Notes under the pieces: model-generated | The model's input: the letters and a program-made list of their open reading frames with translations, nothing else | Told to the model about the DNA's origin: nothing | The model's database searches: none | Position numbers and translations under genes: made by a program | DNA from: Botryotinia globosa | Lineage: Eukaryota > Ascomycota > Leotiomycetes > Helotiales > Sclerotiniaceae | Reading direction: 5' to 3' | Assembly: GCA_014898425.1 (NCBI GenBank) | Contig: RCSZ01000015.1 | Location: 496,001-560,000, forward strand | Length of the DNA: 64,000 bases | Part shown: positions 11,892-26,757 of the stretch, one piece after another | Layout: every line of letters begins with the position of its first letter | Position numbering within the stretch: the stretch's first letter is position 1

Positions 11892-14800
11892 GTAGTAGTA
11901 GTAATAGTATTTATTAATATTCATTGAGCCGGCTTAAAGTCAACTCTAGGAACCTTTTGGAGGATATAGGGATATATTAAGCTATAGATTTATTTAATAT
12001 TTTAAAAAACAATTTATATATATAAAAATCAAAATTCATTTGAATAATTCCTTTTTTGTTAATTAAAATAGAATCAATAATATTTTTAGGATTTTGAAAA
12101 ACTAGATATAGTTTTTTGGGAATAAATAAATATAAGCTATAAAGGTATATATTTACAAAATATATTAATATCGAGGGAATTTTTGCTGTATTTTTTAATT
12201 GTTATTTAAATTAAATAAAAGAAGAATAGAGTTTGATTAAAAAAAAAAAGAAAAAGAAAAAAAGGGAAAAAAGTAATCGAATATTCTTAGTAGAAGTAGA
12301 TATTAATATAGAATTAAATAATTCCAAAGAATTCAATTAATATTAGTAATTATAATATTAAAAAGAAAAGATAATTAAAGCTTTTTGTTATTAATAAACA
12401 TAGAAATAAAAGTAATTATTTAGATTATTTCCTAAATTAAACTAGCGATTTATAATATAGTATTAGATATTTAGAAGTTTTCTAATAATTACAAGAATAT
12501 TCCAAGTTAATATTTCAGTATTAAAACTTTTTATAACATTATATAAAATCCCTATATTTTGTATATATAATTAGAATACAATATAATATCTTTTTTAATA
12601 GATTTAATTTTGAAGAAAGTTTAATTATATAGGTAAGATTTTATTTATTATAAATATTTGAAAAAATTGATTATTATTTCTTTTATTAAAACTATTTAAT
12701 TAATTATAAAACTCTTTAATAATAATCCCTATTTTATTAATAATAAATATTAAAACAGATTTTAGATTTCAAATGAATTTATAAATCTCAAGATTAATAA
12801 ATTTGTTAATAGTTTCATTCCTTTTAATATTTATATATTCAAGAAATCAATAAACTCTGATATCAAAGATTTATATAGTATTCTGATAAATATAGAAAGT
12901 TTATTAAAAGAAATCGAATATATGGTTATATAAATATTAAATTATTAAGATATTATTAATATAAAGCTATAAATATTGTTTATTAAATAAAAAAGTTTTT
13001 AAAATATATTTAAAGTTTATATAGATTCTAATTGCCTTTGAATTAAAGATATATAAAATATTATTGATTGAATTTAAGTTAATAATGATTTACTTTTTAT
13101 TCTGATATATTATATATTTATATCTAATAAGTTTCTTTTTATTAATAATTTATTCAAAGTTATTTAAAAAGATTGAGATTTTATTTAAAAAAAATCAAAT
13201 TATTATTTTTTGAAATTAATAATTATTATTTTCTTATTAATATCTTTTATTAGATTTATTTAATATTTTAAAAAGAAATATAGAGATTGTAATATAAAAT
13301 ATATAATATTAAAAAGGATTATCTTTAAATATTAAATTTTGATTTTAAATTTCTATTATTAATTAATACTCTTATTTCTGATGATAAATGAAAATGTAAT
13401 TCAATTGATTATAAAATAGAAAATATTTATTAATTAGATATATATAATCAAACAAAATTTGATTTTGTTTAATATTGTATTAATAAATAAAATATTCATA
13501 TTTCTAAAAAAAGTAATTATTGAAATAATCTTTAAAATTAGAAGTATACTTTTAAATATTAGAGCAAGTATTTATTTTAATAGATTGATATATTCATTTA
13601 TTTGGGAGAAGATAATAAAATTGTAGATAATATATTGAATATAAAGTAGTTTTATTTTATTATTAAATTATATTTCAATTTTATATATAAGAAAGAGAAT
13701 AATATAGGTAATAATAGTTTTGTGTAAAATTAAGATTAAAAAGTTATTGATTGTTTTTGTAAGATTGTAGATATAATATATTATTATTTGAGTTTTAGTA
13801 GTTTTTATAATAATATATTTTTTAAAAAAAAGTTTTTTATTTAATTAGATTTCAAATTATTTTAGAATAGATTGTATTTTATTTTTGATTGTAGTGATTA
13901 ATATAATAATAAGTTTTTTATTAATAATATAAAAGGAAATATAATCTCTTTTTTTTTAATAAAATAAATTATTTCAAGTTTTTCGAAAGCGAAAACAATT
14001 TTATTATTATTATTTTGTTCAAAGATTTTCTTTATATTATTTATTAAAACAAGAATGTTGAAATCTAGGAATTGGGGGGTTTAGTATAGATAAAAATCAT
14101 TAGTATATTCGAAATATAGTTTTGTATTTTGTAATATGAGTTTAGTTAGATATAGTATATATAGAATTAGGAAAAAAAGAAAACCTTGTGGTATTTTGTA
14201 TATAACTTTATAATTAAATATAATCGAATTTTCTAAATAGATTTGAATATATTAATTGATAAAAAAAGAATCAATTAGTTTTAAAGAAGCTAAAAACTAA
14301 TTTTATTTGATTATTCTTTTTAATAGTTTTTGTTTTAAAAATGTATTGAAAATATTTTGAATAATTATAATAATTATAATAATTATAATAATTTTCGATT
14401 TTTAGAAAAAAATAGTTTTTATATTATATATAAAATAGGTAGTTAAATTTATAATAGTTTTTTTAAAGAGAATCTTTATATATTATAGATTAAAAATATT
14501 ATTAGTTAATATAGTTTATATCAAACGATAAGTTATAATTCTTTTTAGGTTTTTTAAAATATAAAAAATGAGTATAATTGATTATTAAGAATAAATAAAA
14601 AATCTATTCTTTTTATTGATTTTGAGTAATATAATTATTTTAATAAACTTTCAAATTTATAAAATAAAATTGAATATTAAATATTAATTGTAAAATCCAT
14701 ATAAAGTATTATCAATTATTAATTAATAAGTTTTGAATATTTATATTATAATATAATTAATATCTAATAAAATATTAAAAACTTTAATAATATTGTATTT

Positions 14801-17800
14801 AATTTTTTCTATTAAAATAAATTGAAATTATTTTAAAATATCTAATCTATTTCAATTTTCAAAAAGATTGTATTCAAAGTTATTAAAGATATTCAATTAG
14901 TCGAGGATTTTTTTATATAAAATCTTAGTTTTTTTTATAATATTTTTAATAAGGTTTCTATCGATATATAATAAAAGTGATTTCAAACTAAACTTTAATT
15001 TATACTAATTAATAACTTTATAAAGCTTTTTATTATTTTTAATTTTATTTATAATATTTTTCTAATAATTATATTTTGTTTATTAAATTATTTTATAAAA
15101 GATTCAAATTATTTAGAGGATATTTTTATTTAAAATATTATATTTATAAAAATAATTCTAATATATCTCCTTATATTCAGAAATTTATTATAATATAGTT
15201 TTATTATCTTCTTTATTAGATTTATTAATTATATAAATAATAATATCTATTATTATTATAAAATCTATTATATATATTTTAATTGTTATTTTATCTATAA
15301 AAGAAAAAGAATTAAAAAATAGATTATAGTAATATATATTAAATTAAAAGGTTTTTTCAATTCTATTTCTAGAATCCTATAATAATATTGCTTTAATAGA
15401 ATTATATCTTATTCTAAAATAATAATAATTTATATCTTATAATCCAAATTATTATATATATCTTTCCTAATAATAATTCTAATAAAGAGAATATTTGAAA
15501 AGATAAAATTAATAATATAACTAGCTTTATATATAGATTTATTAAAGATATTAATAAAATCCATATTATTATTATTAAATCAATATACTAAACTCAAGCT
15601 CTTATATCTGAATTATATTCTTAATTCGAATATATAATATCAAATATTGAAATTGTTTTTTAATAAATATTAAAGTAATAAAATCAAATAGAATATATAA
15701 TTAATTACTTTATTATTATTCAATTAATAATATAAATTGAATATAGTATTTTCATTTATATTGATTTAAAGAAGATTTTTATTATATATAAAGTGATATT
15801 ATTATATATATAAACTAAAATCTTTATATATATATATTATAATCCAAAAATGATTGAATTTTTTAAAATTTTCAAAATCCTAGAAATTTATTAGAATATA
15901 ATAATTATAGTTTAAATGGTTTTGAATTCATATATTAATAATTACTAAAAAAATTTGAATATATATAATATTGATTTATTAAATATTGAAAACTATAAGA
16001 ATTATTATATATATAGAAGTATTTCTGTTAATATTAGTTTAATAGATTTAAAGATTATATTATTGAATCTATCAATTGTGGATTTTATTATAAAGTCTAT
16101 TATATTATATTGATATTAATAAAATGTTTTTTTAGAATCGAATATATTAAGTTTATTAAAGCTTTATATATAATAAAAAATATTCTTGTTTTTTTCTTTG
16201 TTTGTTTTTAAATATAATCTAAAAGTTTTTATTCAAAGAAGAATAAACATTTGGATTATAATTATAAGAGTTTGTATTTAATTTTAAATTGAAATTTAAT
16301 TAATAATAAGAATAGATTTGGTTTATTTATATTAAATAATAATAATACTATATTTATATTTATTAATAAGCTTTATAATTTTAATTATGAAAGCATTAAA
16401 TATCTTTATTTCAAGGATTTCAATAAATATATTAATCACTTTATATTAAACCTTCTCTATCTTCTAAATAATCTTAAACTTATTTTTGATAAAAAGTATT
16501 ATAATATTATTCTTATATTAAAGGATAATAGAGTATTTATTATATCCAGTTCCAAATAAACTATGACAATTAGTATATTTGAATAATATTATATAATTAA
16601 TACCTATTAGTTTTTTATATATATTTATTCAATAACTATAATAAATACAAAAAGAAAATCGATTATATTTAAAAAGAAAACAATGTCCTTAATAATTTAA
16701 ATTATATTAAATCACAATATATTTCTTTTCAATTAATTTGGAAGGACTATTGATATTAAAAAAAATAAAAAAATGAATTATTTTAATAAATAAAATAATC
16801 CAGATAATTTTATCAAAATATTTGCTAATTTTAGAATTAAAGGATTTGATAATAATTAGATATTTCTTTATTTATATAAAGATTTTATTAAGAATAAAAA
16901 CCTTATCTATTATGATTACTTTATTATTCAGATTTATAAAAAAAATAGGGATTTTTATAATTATATAGTTATATCAAATCTTTAAAATAATTAGAGATAT
17001 AATATTTAGTATTTATAATATCTTTTATTGGTTGTATTTGTTATAAAGTAAATTGCGAATATTATTAATTATAGGGATAATAATTCAACTTTTAATTATA
17101 AACAAAATTATTTAGATATTAATTAAAAAAAGATTTTTGAAAATTTCTATAAACTATTATCAAAAAACAAAGATAAGAAATCGATTAAATAAAATCGAAG
17201 GCTTACATTTAACAAACAATCTCCAATTCTAATATTGAATATAATTTAAAATAAAACTTTTTTTTGATATAAAGTTATAAAAGATTTTCTTAAATTATAT
17301 ATTTCTAAATTTAAAAAGTATATTGTTTTTAATATCATTTATATTATCAGATTTAATTACTTTTATAAAGATTTTAAAACCAATAATAAATATAATATAA
17401 ATAGAGAATTGAATACAAATACTAAGAAATATATAAAGGGGTGATAATATCAATAAAAATAATAATAATTATAAAATTAATTACAAAGCCAATAAATTCC
17501 TTTATAAAAATTATATTAGATATATTTATATAAAATACTATAAAGATATTAAATAATATTATAAAGTTTATAATAATTACACATTTGCTTTTTATATTAT
17601 ATTCAAAAACATTAAACTGTTTTTTAGTAGCATTTAATATATTCGAAATAATATTTTGATTATAACAATTAGTTTTGAAAAGGAGAAATACTTAAATATT
17701 TATTTTACTTTTTTTTCTTTTAATTGTATAAGATTGATTAAGATTAAATAGAGATTATAGATTTAATAAATATATAAATTTAGGATTTAATAGTTATAAG

Positions 17801-17967
17801 GGATAATCTAATATTATAAATTTATTATTTAGTGATATTGTTATAAGAGTAATTATTAGATTAAATAAAAGGGTTTATAGAGAATATAGAGAATTAATTC
17901 TGTATAATAAAATCGAAAATATAAAGATACCTCGATTTTGGGATGTTGTGTTGATCTTAACAACTAT
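11892..17967 (-). mobile_element. LINE copy B, full length (6076 bp), RIP-degraded
   Basis: A complete copy inserted in LINE G with a 16-bp target duplication (11876-11891 / 17968-17983). On the minus strand it runs from the 5' block at about 17930-17967 through an ORF1 (gag-like) region, an apurinic-type endonuclease and the reverse transcriptase. It ends in a 3' UTR with the GAGCCGGCTTA block (antisense, near 11926) and a short (TAC)n tail at 11892-11908. Of the copies examined, its RT is the least damaged: I-P-Q-G is intact at 14183-14194 and the catalytic box reads Y-T-N-D at 14096-14107, with one of two aspartates left. Stops are spread throughout, so it is dead. Its length matches copy D without the TRIM (6071 bp), which fixes the family length. 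Confidence 0.9.
14080..14300 (-). pseudogene. Reverse transcriptase catalytic region in LINE B
   Basis: The minus-strand frame ending near 14080 reads V-I-Y-K-I-P-Q-G-F-L-F-F-L-I-L-Y, followed about 20 residues later by Y-F-E-Y-T-N-D-F-Y-L-Y. This is the order and spacing of RT boxes with IPQG and YxDD in LINE-type enzymes. The change from D-D to N-D is the product expected from RIP of GAT. Other copies read Y-T-N-N (A), Y-I-N-N (C) and W-I-N-N (D). Confidence 0.85.
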
Positions 17968-17983
17968 GTCAAAAACTTGTATA

Positions 17984-18461
17984 ATGTTTTGATAAATATA
18001 GAAGACCTATTATAAAGAGTTTATTATTTTATTGTATAAATATTAAATTATTAATATATTATTTATATAAAGTTATATATAGTTTGTATTTAATAAGAGG
18101 CTTTTGAGGGTATATTTAAGCTTTATATATACTTTAATTATTCTTGTATTAAAAATATGAGAGGTAAAGTTAATTATATTAAAGTTTGTATTTAATTAAT
18201 TTTTGTTTTAGTATATTGTATATTTATATTTGATAAGTTTTTTTCCATTTCCAATTTATTTGAAACTATCTAAGAAAATCGAAATCTTATTAGAAAGAAG
18301 ATAAAATTATTATTTTTTAAAGTTGATTAAAGTAATTTTTCTATTAATACTATTTATTGAATTAATTACATAATTTAAAAAGAAATAAAGGAGTCTTAGT
18401 ATAGATTATATAATATTAAGAAGAAAAATCTTTAAGCATTGAATTTTCGTTTCAGAGGTTT
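17984..18461 (-). mobile_element. LINE copy G, piece 2
   Basis: It continues LINE G after the B insertion, aligning with 12880-13345 of B. It ends at the 5-bp duplication GTTGG (18462-18466) of the copia element and resumes after GTTGA at 24338. Confidence 0.8.
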
Positions 18462-18466
18462 GTTGG

Positions 18467-18700
18467 TGTTGGTTCGAGAAGGATACGGAAGACGTAGTAC
18501 CCACATAATGTAGATTCTATATATTTAATTATATTCTATCTAAAAAACTAATTAAATAAAAAAGTAATAGGCTTTATATAAATATTATTAAAAGAACTAA
18601 TCTCTTTTGTATTTATTTAATCTTTTCAATATAATAGTTTTTATATTGGGATCATTTTCTTGAAATGAATTCTTTATATATAAATTTCCTTATTTATATA
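18467..18700 (-). repeat. 3' LTR of the copia element (234 bp)
   Basis: It begins TGTTGGTTCGAGAAGGATAC and is the better preserved of the pair at this edge; the other LTR reads TATTGATTTGAAAAGGATAT at the same position. Damage is reversed at the opposite edge, so the two LTRs have been mutated independently since insertion. Confidence 0.9.
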
Positions 18701-18922
18701 TTTGGAACTTTCTTTTATAATTTCAATATAATAATTTTTTATTAAATAAAATCAATCCTTTCTTTATATTCTTTTTATTTATTTTATTATTTTAATATCA
18801 ATTTTATTTATATTAATCAAATCAGTCAAAATCTAATATAACTTTTCTTTTATTATTATATCAATTAAATTAATTGAACTATCGATTTATATAATTTCAA
18901 TAATTTCTTTTTTCTTATAAAA

Positions 18923-19117
18923 TTAATATAATATTATAATATCGATTATTAATCTTTTTTTATTAATTATATTTAGTTTGGTGAGTAAGTTGTATAAAGA
19001 TTTCGAATCAGTATATAAAATTAATAGAATTTTCTTATTGAGAATAGTATTAATTATTGAAATGATTGTAATATTAATATCGAATCTCTGAATTAATCTG
19101 TATAATTTGAATACCAA
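18923..19117 (-). pseudogene. Copia RNase H domain remnant
   Basis: This 64-residue open stretch contains Y-T-D-S-K-S-L-Y (TDSKSLY at 18992-19012) followed by L-x-x-K-L and K-K-R-L-I-I-D-I. That matches the conserved RNase H segment of fungal Ty1/copia polyproteins (TDSKSLYDxLxKLGTTxEKRLMxDI). Upstream F-K-L-Y corresponds to the usual S-E-L-Y. The aspartate of TDSKSLY is retained. The frame is the longest readable piece of the polyprotein and is flanked by stops, so it is not a gene in its own right. Confidence 0.85.
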
Positions 19118-20551
19118 AATATTATATATAATTTTTTTATATTTAATAAATAATCAATGGATGATATTAGTATTATTGTATTTATTTATTATAATAATTA
19201 TATAATCTATTTGAAATAAATAATTTTTATTGTTTGTAAAAGAGGTATTTGCGAAGATAATAATTTTAAATAAATTTAAATCGAGTAGTATATAATTCAA
19301 TCTTTTGATAGAATTCTTTTTTTGTTATTTGATATATTTGTTTAATATTATAATATTATTTTTATCAGATTGTATTATTTATATAATTATTGAAAAATCG
19401 AAAGATATTTTAGATTGATATATTATTGTAATATATATTTTATAGACTTATTATATAATATATTGATTATATATAAAAATATGTTTTTGGATTTTATTAT
19501 ATATTTTATAAATATTTATAAACTTTATAGAAATAAATTATAGATTATTATATTGGTTTTTTTGATTGAAATAAATATTATTGTTTTGGAGTGTGAGAGT
19601 AATATTATTAAATTGTAATAAATAATTGTAAATCAATTCTTTATGATTTTTAATTATAAAATTGGTTTGTTTGAATTGTTTATTTTTAATTTGTATAAAT
19701 GTATTATTTCTTATAATAAATATATTATTTATTTATAGTTTTATAATATCAAATTCAATCCTTTTATTATTAATATGTAAAAGATAAGGATTATATGTAG
19801 ATTATTATATTTTAAGTTTTTTGTAATAATGGATGTAATATATTTTGAATTAATAATTTTTTATTTTTGGAATATTGTATAATGGTTTAATAATGAGTAA
19901 TATTATATTAATGGATAGATTTATCTTTTTTGGGGTATAGGTATAGAATATATAATATAGATTCGATATGGATTGAGTGTATATCTGAATAATATTCTGA
20001 ATATATATATTTATATTATTTTTTCAAATATTTGTAATTAATAAAGTTAGAATATATTGATATAATTATTGAATTATTAATAATTATATTAAAATAATTG
20101 TTTTATTGATATTATTATATATTTGAATAATTAATTTTGATTTATGAAATTCAATATTTATTCTTTTGTTTTTAATTTTATTAATAAATTGCAATTTAAA
20201 AATGTATATTTTCGAAAGAATATTTATTAATGGTATAATCTTGAATATATCTTTAATTGTTAATTTATTAATCTTTTTTTTTTAGATTTTTTATATAAAA
20301 TTAGTTTTTTGAGATTAATAATAAAATAATTAAAATATTGATTTTATATATAAACTCGAATTTGAGGTATGATTATTTACAAAAAAGATATTAATGTAAA
20401 TATTTGATTATTTCTGAATAAATCTGAAAAGGACTTTTTAGAATTTGTAATATATATAATTAATATATTAAAAATAAATAATTTAATTTTGCTAAATTTT
20501 AATAAAATTATTTTGTATTTATTGAGATAACTTGGAATATAATTATTCTGG

Positions 20552-20637
20552 TCAATTTGATTAATTTGATTGATTTGATCAATTTGATTGATTTGGTTAA
20601 TTTGGTTAATTTGATTGATCTGATTGATTTAGTAATA
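20552..20637 (-). repeat. Short-period tandem repeat in copia pol
   Basis: Imperfect copies of a TTGATTAATTTGATTGAT-type 9-mer pattern. On the coding strand they give an Asn/Gln/Ser-rich string. The position, between integrase and RT, fits a hydrophilic linker; that function is inferred. Confidence 0.55.
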
Positions 20638-23075
20638 AGGTTTTATTGATATAGATCTGAATTTTGTAGATTTATAAGGTAGGTTGAGTGTATATATCTT
20701 GTTGTTTATATTGAGGAGTAGAAAAGACTTTTTTTATTCTCTTGAAGTGGTGTTATTGTTTTCTTTTCAGATTAATATATTATTATTCGATGGTAAATTA
20801 TGGAATGCAATAATTGAAAATCTATTGTATGTATTTATAGCTTTTTATATTTTTATAAAATTATAAATCTTGTGAATTTTTATTATAGCTTTTAAGATTG
20901 TTATTATTTGTTATAAAATAATTAATATCAAAGAATTGTTTTTAATAAAACAAGAGAAAATATTGAAAATAAGTAGGGTAAATATTAATTTGTTTGATTT
21001 TGTGGTATTATTGATAGCTTTTATAGTTATTTGGAATATAAAAGTTTTTTTGATATTCAAGCTACAAGTTTTTTTGTAAATAATCTTATAAGATTTATAC
21101 AATAATATTAATCGAATAGTGAGTTTCTATAAGAATTATTTTTATTTGAATAAATATTGAATCAATATATTATTAAAACTTTTTTTTAATAAAATTAATA
21201 TTTATATTATAAATAATATATTTTGATGAATTAATATATATATTGATTTAATATTTATAAAGTTTATTTTATATGTATTTTGTAATTATATTATTTAATT
21301 ATTAAATAGTTTGAAAATGTATAGCTTTATTAATAATATATAGAATAAATTTATTATTGATATAAAAAACATCAATAAGTATTATATAATTAAACTCGAA
21401 GTTTTTATTGAATAAAAAAAACTTGAATTTATTTAATGATTTATTATAAATCTAATAATAATAACAAAATTTTGTAAATTATTTGATTACTTCAAAATCT
21501 TTATTGTATTTGAAGTATTTAAATATTTTATAAAATTTATAGATAAATAAATATTCAAATTGATAATGAATTTATTGTAATTCGATTTCGATAAAATAGT
21601 ATTCTCTATTATTAATAGAATGATTGATTATATTCTAAATATTAATATTTTATAATAAAAATGTATAATCGAATTTTTGATATATAGAATAAATATCTTT
21701 GGATATAATAATAATATTTTTAAGATTATTATATTTGAATTTGAGTTTATTTATATCTATTAAATAAAATAAAAATGAAATATTAATTTCTATTATATTC
21801 TATTCTATATTTCCAAATAAAAGTTTTATATAAAATGAATTAATAAAAGAAGTTATTCTAATATCGAATTAAATTGTTATTTGATTAATAATATTTTATT
21901 GTATTCAATATTCTCAATCTTCTTTTATATTAAAAATTGATTATATTTAATAATTGATTTTTTAACTACTCCTATATTAATTATAATATCGAAAAACTTA
22001 TTATTATTATATTATTCAATATTTATAACAAATACTTTAATTATTAATATATAAATATTTATAATATTATTAAAAGTAATTATTATTGATAGATTATTAC
22101 AAGTATTTATTAATATAAAAAATGTTTTGAAAATCTTTTTAGAATTGTTTATATTGATAAAATATTGATTAATAGAATAATTGTTATTATTATTATCTTT
22201 TTGATTATTCTTTTATTTGAAGTTTATTAAAAATTAATTATATTGTTTTGTAAAGCTTTTATTATTGAATTTATTATACTTGATATAATAGTTTGTTTTA
22301 AATAAATCTTTTTTTTTTAGATATATTTATAATATTTATAATCTTTTTTTCTATAATTAGAAAAGTAATAATTATTCTTGCTTTTATTAGGTAGTATAAA
22401 AAAAGATTATTTATTAATGTATTTATTATAGAATTTTTGGAAAAAAGAATTCAAAGATTTATTGTTATAGAAATATCGATTTGTAAAAAACATTTTAATT
22501 ATAATCTATTTTGAAAATATTTTTTAATAAAAATTAATTATTTATTTAATCTAATTAATTAGATTTGAAATATCTAAATAAAGATTATATATTACAAAAT
22601 AATATTTTAGAATATTGTTATATATAAATAAGACTTTAATATAATATAATTAGAAGTTATATATAATCAAAGGAATTATATACTAAAAGAAATATAAATC
22701 TATAATTATTGTATTAAATACTTTTTAAAAATCTATATCAAGATTTTTTTCAATATAAATTTTGAAAAAGATATTGTTTTATTTAAAAAATATATTCTAC
22801 TGATATTCAAATCCTTTGAAATTATTGATTATTATAATATACAATTTCTAAAATATATTAGAAAATCAGTCCAGATTTATTTGATAATATTCTTTAATTA
22901 TATTTGAAAGTATAATTAGAAAAATTATTATTATTATTTCGAATAATATAAATACTTTGTAATAATATTCTTCAAATATATTGATTTTCAAATTAAAAGA
23001 GTTATTAATACCTTTATATTTATTATTATCCCTATAGATTTTCAAAAGATTAATAAAACAATAGTTCTAATTATA

Positions 23076-23300
23076 TTAATCAATATTATAATCCTTTTTA
23101 TAATTAATATAATTGGAATTATTATTATCTCTATTATTTTTATTATTATTCTTATTATTTCTATTATTTCTATTATTTCTATTATTTTTATTTTTACTAT
23201 TATTTCGATTATTATTATTAGAATTATTTGAATTATTATTATTATTATTAAATAATTCTCTATAAATATTTAGATTCTCTTTAATTTTGTTAGATTTCAA
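23076..23300 (-). pseudogene. Asn-rich remnant in copia gag position
   Basis: The frame is about 45% Asn with interspersed Arg and Lys, ending N-Y-I-N-Y-K-K-D-Y-N-I-D. RIP turns Gly (GGN) into Asn/Ser/Lys and Cys/His into Tyr, so a Gly/Arg-rich tract followed by a CCHC zinc knuckle is a possible origin. The Tyr spacing does not reproduce C-x2-C-x4-H-x4-C exactly, so the knuckle is unproven. Confidence 0.4.
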
Positions 23301-24103
23301 TAAAGTTATTTGATTATCTAACTTGCTTTCTAAAAACCTATTAGAAATATTAATAATATATTTGTTTTGAAAGAATCCGATAGGGAGATTAGTCTATATA
23401 TTGAATACAAATAATTATATTCTAATTTGATATTCCCTAAATTATTTTATAATTCAATTATAATATTTCTTATATATAAATATTTCTAAAAAAATATTCT
23501 TAATATTTTTATTGAAATCAATATATACTTTATAATATTACAAAACCTTATGAAAATTATATAGTATTAGTTTTTTGATATTTCTGAAAAAGTAATATTA
23601 AATAATATTGAAATTATATACAATTATCTTTTGAAAGGATATATCAATAATCTTTATATTTGAATATATAAATATTTTATAAAGAAAATAATTATTAATA
23701 TAATATTCGATTATATTTTTAAATATAAATCTTTTAAAAAACTATTTGATTATAAAAAGATCTTTTGAAAAAAAATGACTTTAAAATTTCTTTTTGAATT
23801 TTATATCTTTTGAATTCTTTTTTTCCAAAATTATATCTTTTTCTATAAAAAAATAACAAAAAGTATTTGATATATTATTATAATCAAATAAAGAATTATT
23901 CAATAAATTTATATTGAAAGTATTTTAATAGTTTTCTATAATCTGAAAAGTAATTTATTCAGGTTTAGGCTAATCAGATTGCTTATTAACTTTTTTAAAG
24001 TTAGTATTGTATATAGTAAAGATAAAATAAAAAAAAAGTAAGGGTAAGAAAAAGGATTTGGTTTTTCGAATAATTAGTTTAAATTTGTAATATCATTAAT
24101 TAG

Positions 24104-24337
24104 TATTGATTTGAAAAGGATATAAAAGATATAGTACCTATATAATATAAATTCTATATATCTAATTATATTCTATTTAAAAAATTAATTAAATAGGAAA
24201 ATAATAGGCTTTATATAAATACTATTGAAAGAGCTAGTCTTTTTTGTATTCGCTTAATCCTTTCAATACAATAGTCTTTGTATTAGGGTCATTTCCTTGA
24301 AGTGAATTCCCTATGTGTGAATTCCCTTGTTTATATA
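24104..24337 (-). repeat. 5' LTR of the copia element (234 bp)
   Basis: Partner of 18467-18700 with identical length and no gaps needed. The differences I compared are C/T or G/A transitions, for example GAATTCCCTATGTGTGAATT here versus GAATTCTTTATATATAAATT in the other. Confidence 0.9.
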
Positions 24338-26757
24338 GTTGATAATCAGCCCCTCTACTTTTAGTAATAAATGAGGCTGATATTCGATGGATTATAGAGT
24401 ATAATATATTTACTATCTGAATGTATATGATAAAATGAAATTTAGTATTATTTAGTATAATATTGATTGAAAAGATAATTAAGTTTTGAAAAAGAATAAT
24501 AGTGGAGATTATTCTTTAAATAAAAAGAATGCTTTTAATTATAAGAATGAATGTTTATTTATTAAAGTTGATATATTGTTTTACATGTAAAAGAATAATA
24601 AAATTATAATTAATATATTAAATATAAGATAGTTTTATTTTATCATTATATTATATCTTCATTTTATAAACGAAGAATGGAATAATATAGATAATTGTTA
24701 TCTTATATGATATTAATGTTAGGGGATTTTTGATTGTTTTTATAAAATTATAAATATAATATATAATTGTTTTAATTTTAATAATCTAGATTATTATGTA
24801 TCTTTTAAAAACAAGGTTATAATCAAATTTATTTTCAACTATTTTAAAATCAATTATATTTCCTTTTTGATAATAATAATAAATATTATAATAAAAGTGT
24901 TATTAATAATATAACAAAGAATACAATTACTTTTTTTTAATCAAATATATCATTTCAAATTTTTTAAAAAGGAAAGTGATTTTATTATCATCATTTTATT
25001 TTAAAATCTTTTTAATGTTGTTTATTAAAGCAAGCATATTAAAATGCAGGGATTGGAAGATCTAATATAAATATATATTATTTATATATCCGAAATAAAG
25101 CTTAATATCTTATAAGATAAATTATATTAAATATAATATAATATATATAATATTAACAAAAGGGAAGTTTGAAAATATATTTTTTATTTTATATTATAAT
25201 TGAAAATAATAAAATTCTTTTAGTTTTATCCAAACAAATTAATTAATAAGAAAAGGATCTACTGATTTAAAAAGAATTAAGGGTTAATTTTATCTAATTT
25301 TTTTAAAATAATTCTTGTTTTAAAAAGATCTCAAAGAATCTCTATATATTTATAATAATTATAGTAATCTATAATTCTTAGAAGAAGGTGATCTTTATAT
25401 TATAGATAAAATAAATAATTAGATTTATAATGATTATTTTTAATAAAACCTTTTTATATGAAAGTTTAAAAATTCTATTAATCAATATAATTTAGATTAA
25501 TTAATAAATTATAATCCTTTCCAGATCTTTTAAAATATAATAAATAAATATAATAAATCTCTAGAAACAAATAAAGAATTAATTTTTCTTATTAATCTTA
25601 GGTAGTATAGCAATCTTAGCAAACTTTTAGATGTATAGAAAGAAATTAAATATTATATAATAGTTGTAGAAACTCTAAACAGTATGTTTAATTATCATCT
25701 AATAAATCTTAAATATATCTACTATAATTTAATCTATTTCTAACAAAATACTAAAAATTTCAATTACATTACATTTGATTTCTTGTATCAAAATTACTAA
25801 TAATCATTCTAAAATATTCGATTCATTTTGATTCTTAAATAGATTTAATTTAAAATTATTCATAATTACAAAATAAGCAAAAACCTTTCTTTTTAAGATC
25901 TAAGCCTTTTTTATGATATCTTTAATAAAAATAATCTTAATGTATAAATATTACAATTTCAGATTAGTTTTTAGTTTATATTAATTAATAACTCTATAAA
26001 GCTTTATATTGTCCTTAATACTATTTGTAATATTTTTTTAGTAGTTATATTTTATTCGATATATTATAATATAAAAAGCCCGAATTGTAAATAGAATTTC
26101 ATTTTCAAAATTATATTTATAAAAATGATCCTAATAAACCTCCTTATACTTAGAAATTCCTTATAATGTTATTTCGCCATTATTATAATTGGGCTGATAA
26201 ATTATTATTATAATAAAATCTATTATTATAATAAAATTTATTATTCAAATCTCAACTACTTTCTTGTTAATTAAAAAGAAAGAATTAAGAAAAATAATAT
26301 CGATTCATATTAAATATAAGAATTTGATTGATTCTAATTTTAAGATTTTAAAATAATATTATTTCAATAAGATTATACCTTTTTCTAAAATAATAATAAT
26401 TTGGATTTTATAATTTGAATCATTATATATGTCTTTTTAAATGGTAATACTAATAAATGAAATATTAAAAAAAATGAAATTAATAATATAGTTTATTTTT
26501 TAAATGGAATTATCAGGGATATTAATAAAGTTTATATTGTTATTAAATTGATAGATAAATTCTATATCTTTGAATTTTAATTATACTTATAATTTAAAGA
26601 TATAATATTAAATATTCAAGTTATCTTTAATTAAATAATGTATTGGGGGAATAAAATAAGAAATATAATCTCTTATTTTATTCACATCTGATAAATAATA
26701 TAAGAAAATTATATTATTATTTACAATAATCTAAAGAAAATCTCTATTATAAATATT
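24338..26757 (-). mobile_element. LINE copy G, piece 3
   Basis: Aligns with about 13345-15780 of copy B and contains the RT region. It is more diverged from B than C and D are, consistent with G being an older insertion. It is interrupted at about 26758 by repeat R3. Confidence 0.75.

Larger units (their letters stand above)
18467..24337 (-). mobile_element. Ty1/copia LTR retrotransposon, 5871 bp, RIP-degraded
   Basis: Direct LTRs of exactly 234 bp lie at 18467-18700 and 24104-24337, and 5-bp duplications GTTGG / GTTGA flank the whole. The coding strand is minus: the RNase H remnant near 19000 is close to the 18.5 kb LTR, so 5'-to-3' runs from 24337 to 18467. Read this way the LTR starts TATATA (from TGTATA) and ends CCAACA, the usual TG...CA form. 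Frames are broken by stops everywhere. The Asn-rich tract at 23076-23300 lies in the expected gag position, and the 9-bp repeat at 20552-20637 lies in the stretch between integrase and RT. The element is inserted in LINE G. Confidence 0.9.

Noticed and set aside
23076..23300. A poly-asparagine prion-like protein
   Set aside because: It lies in the gag position of the copia element and its Asn codons are what RIP makes from Gly codons. Surrounding stops exclude a functional gene.
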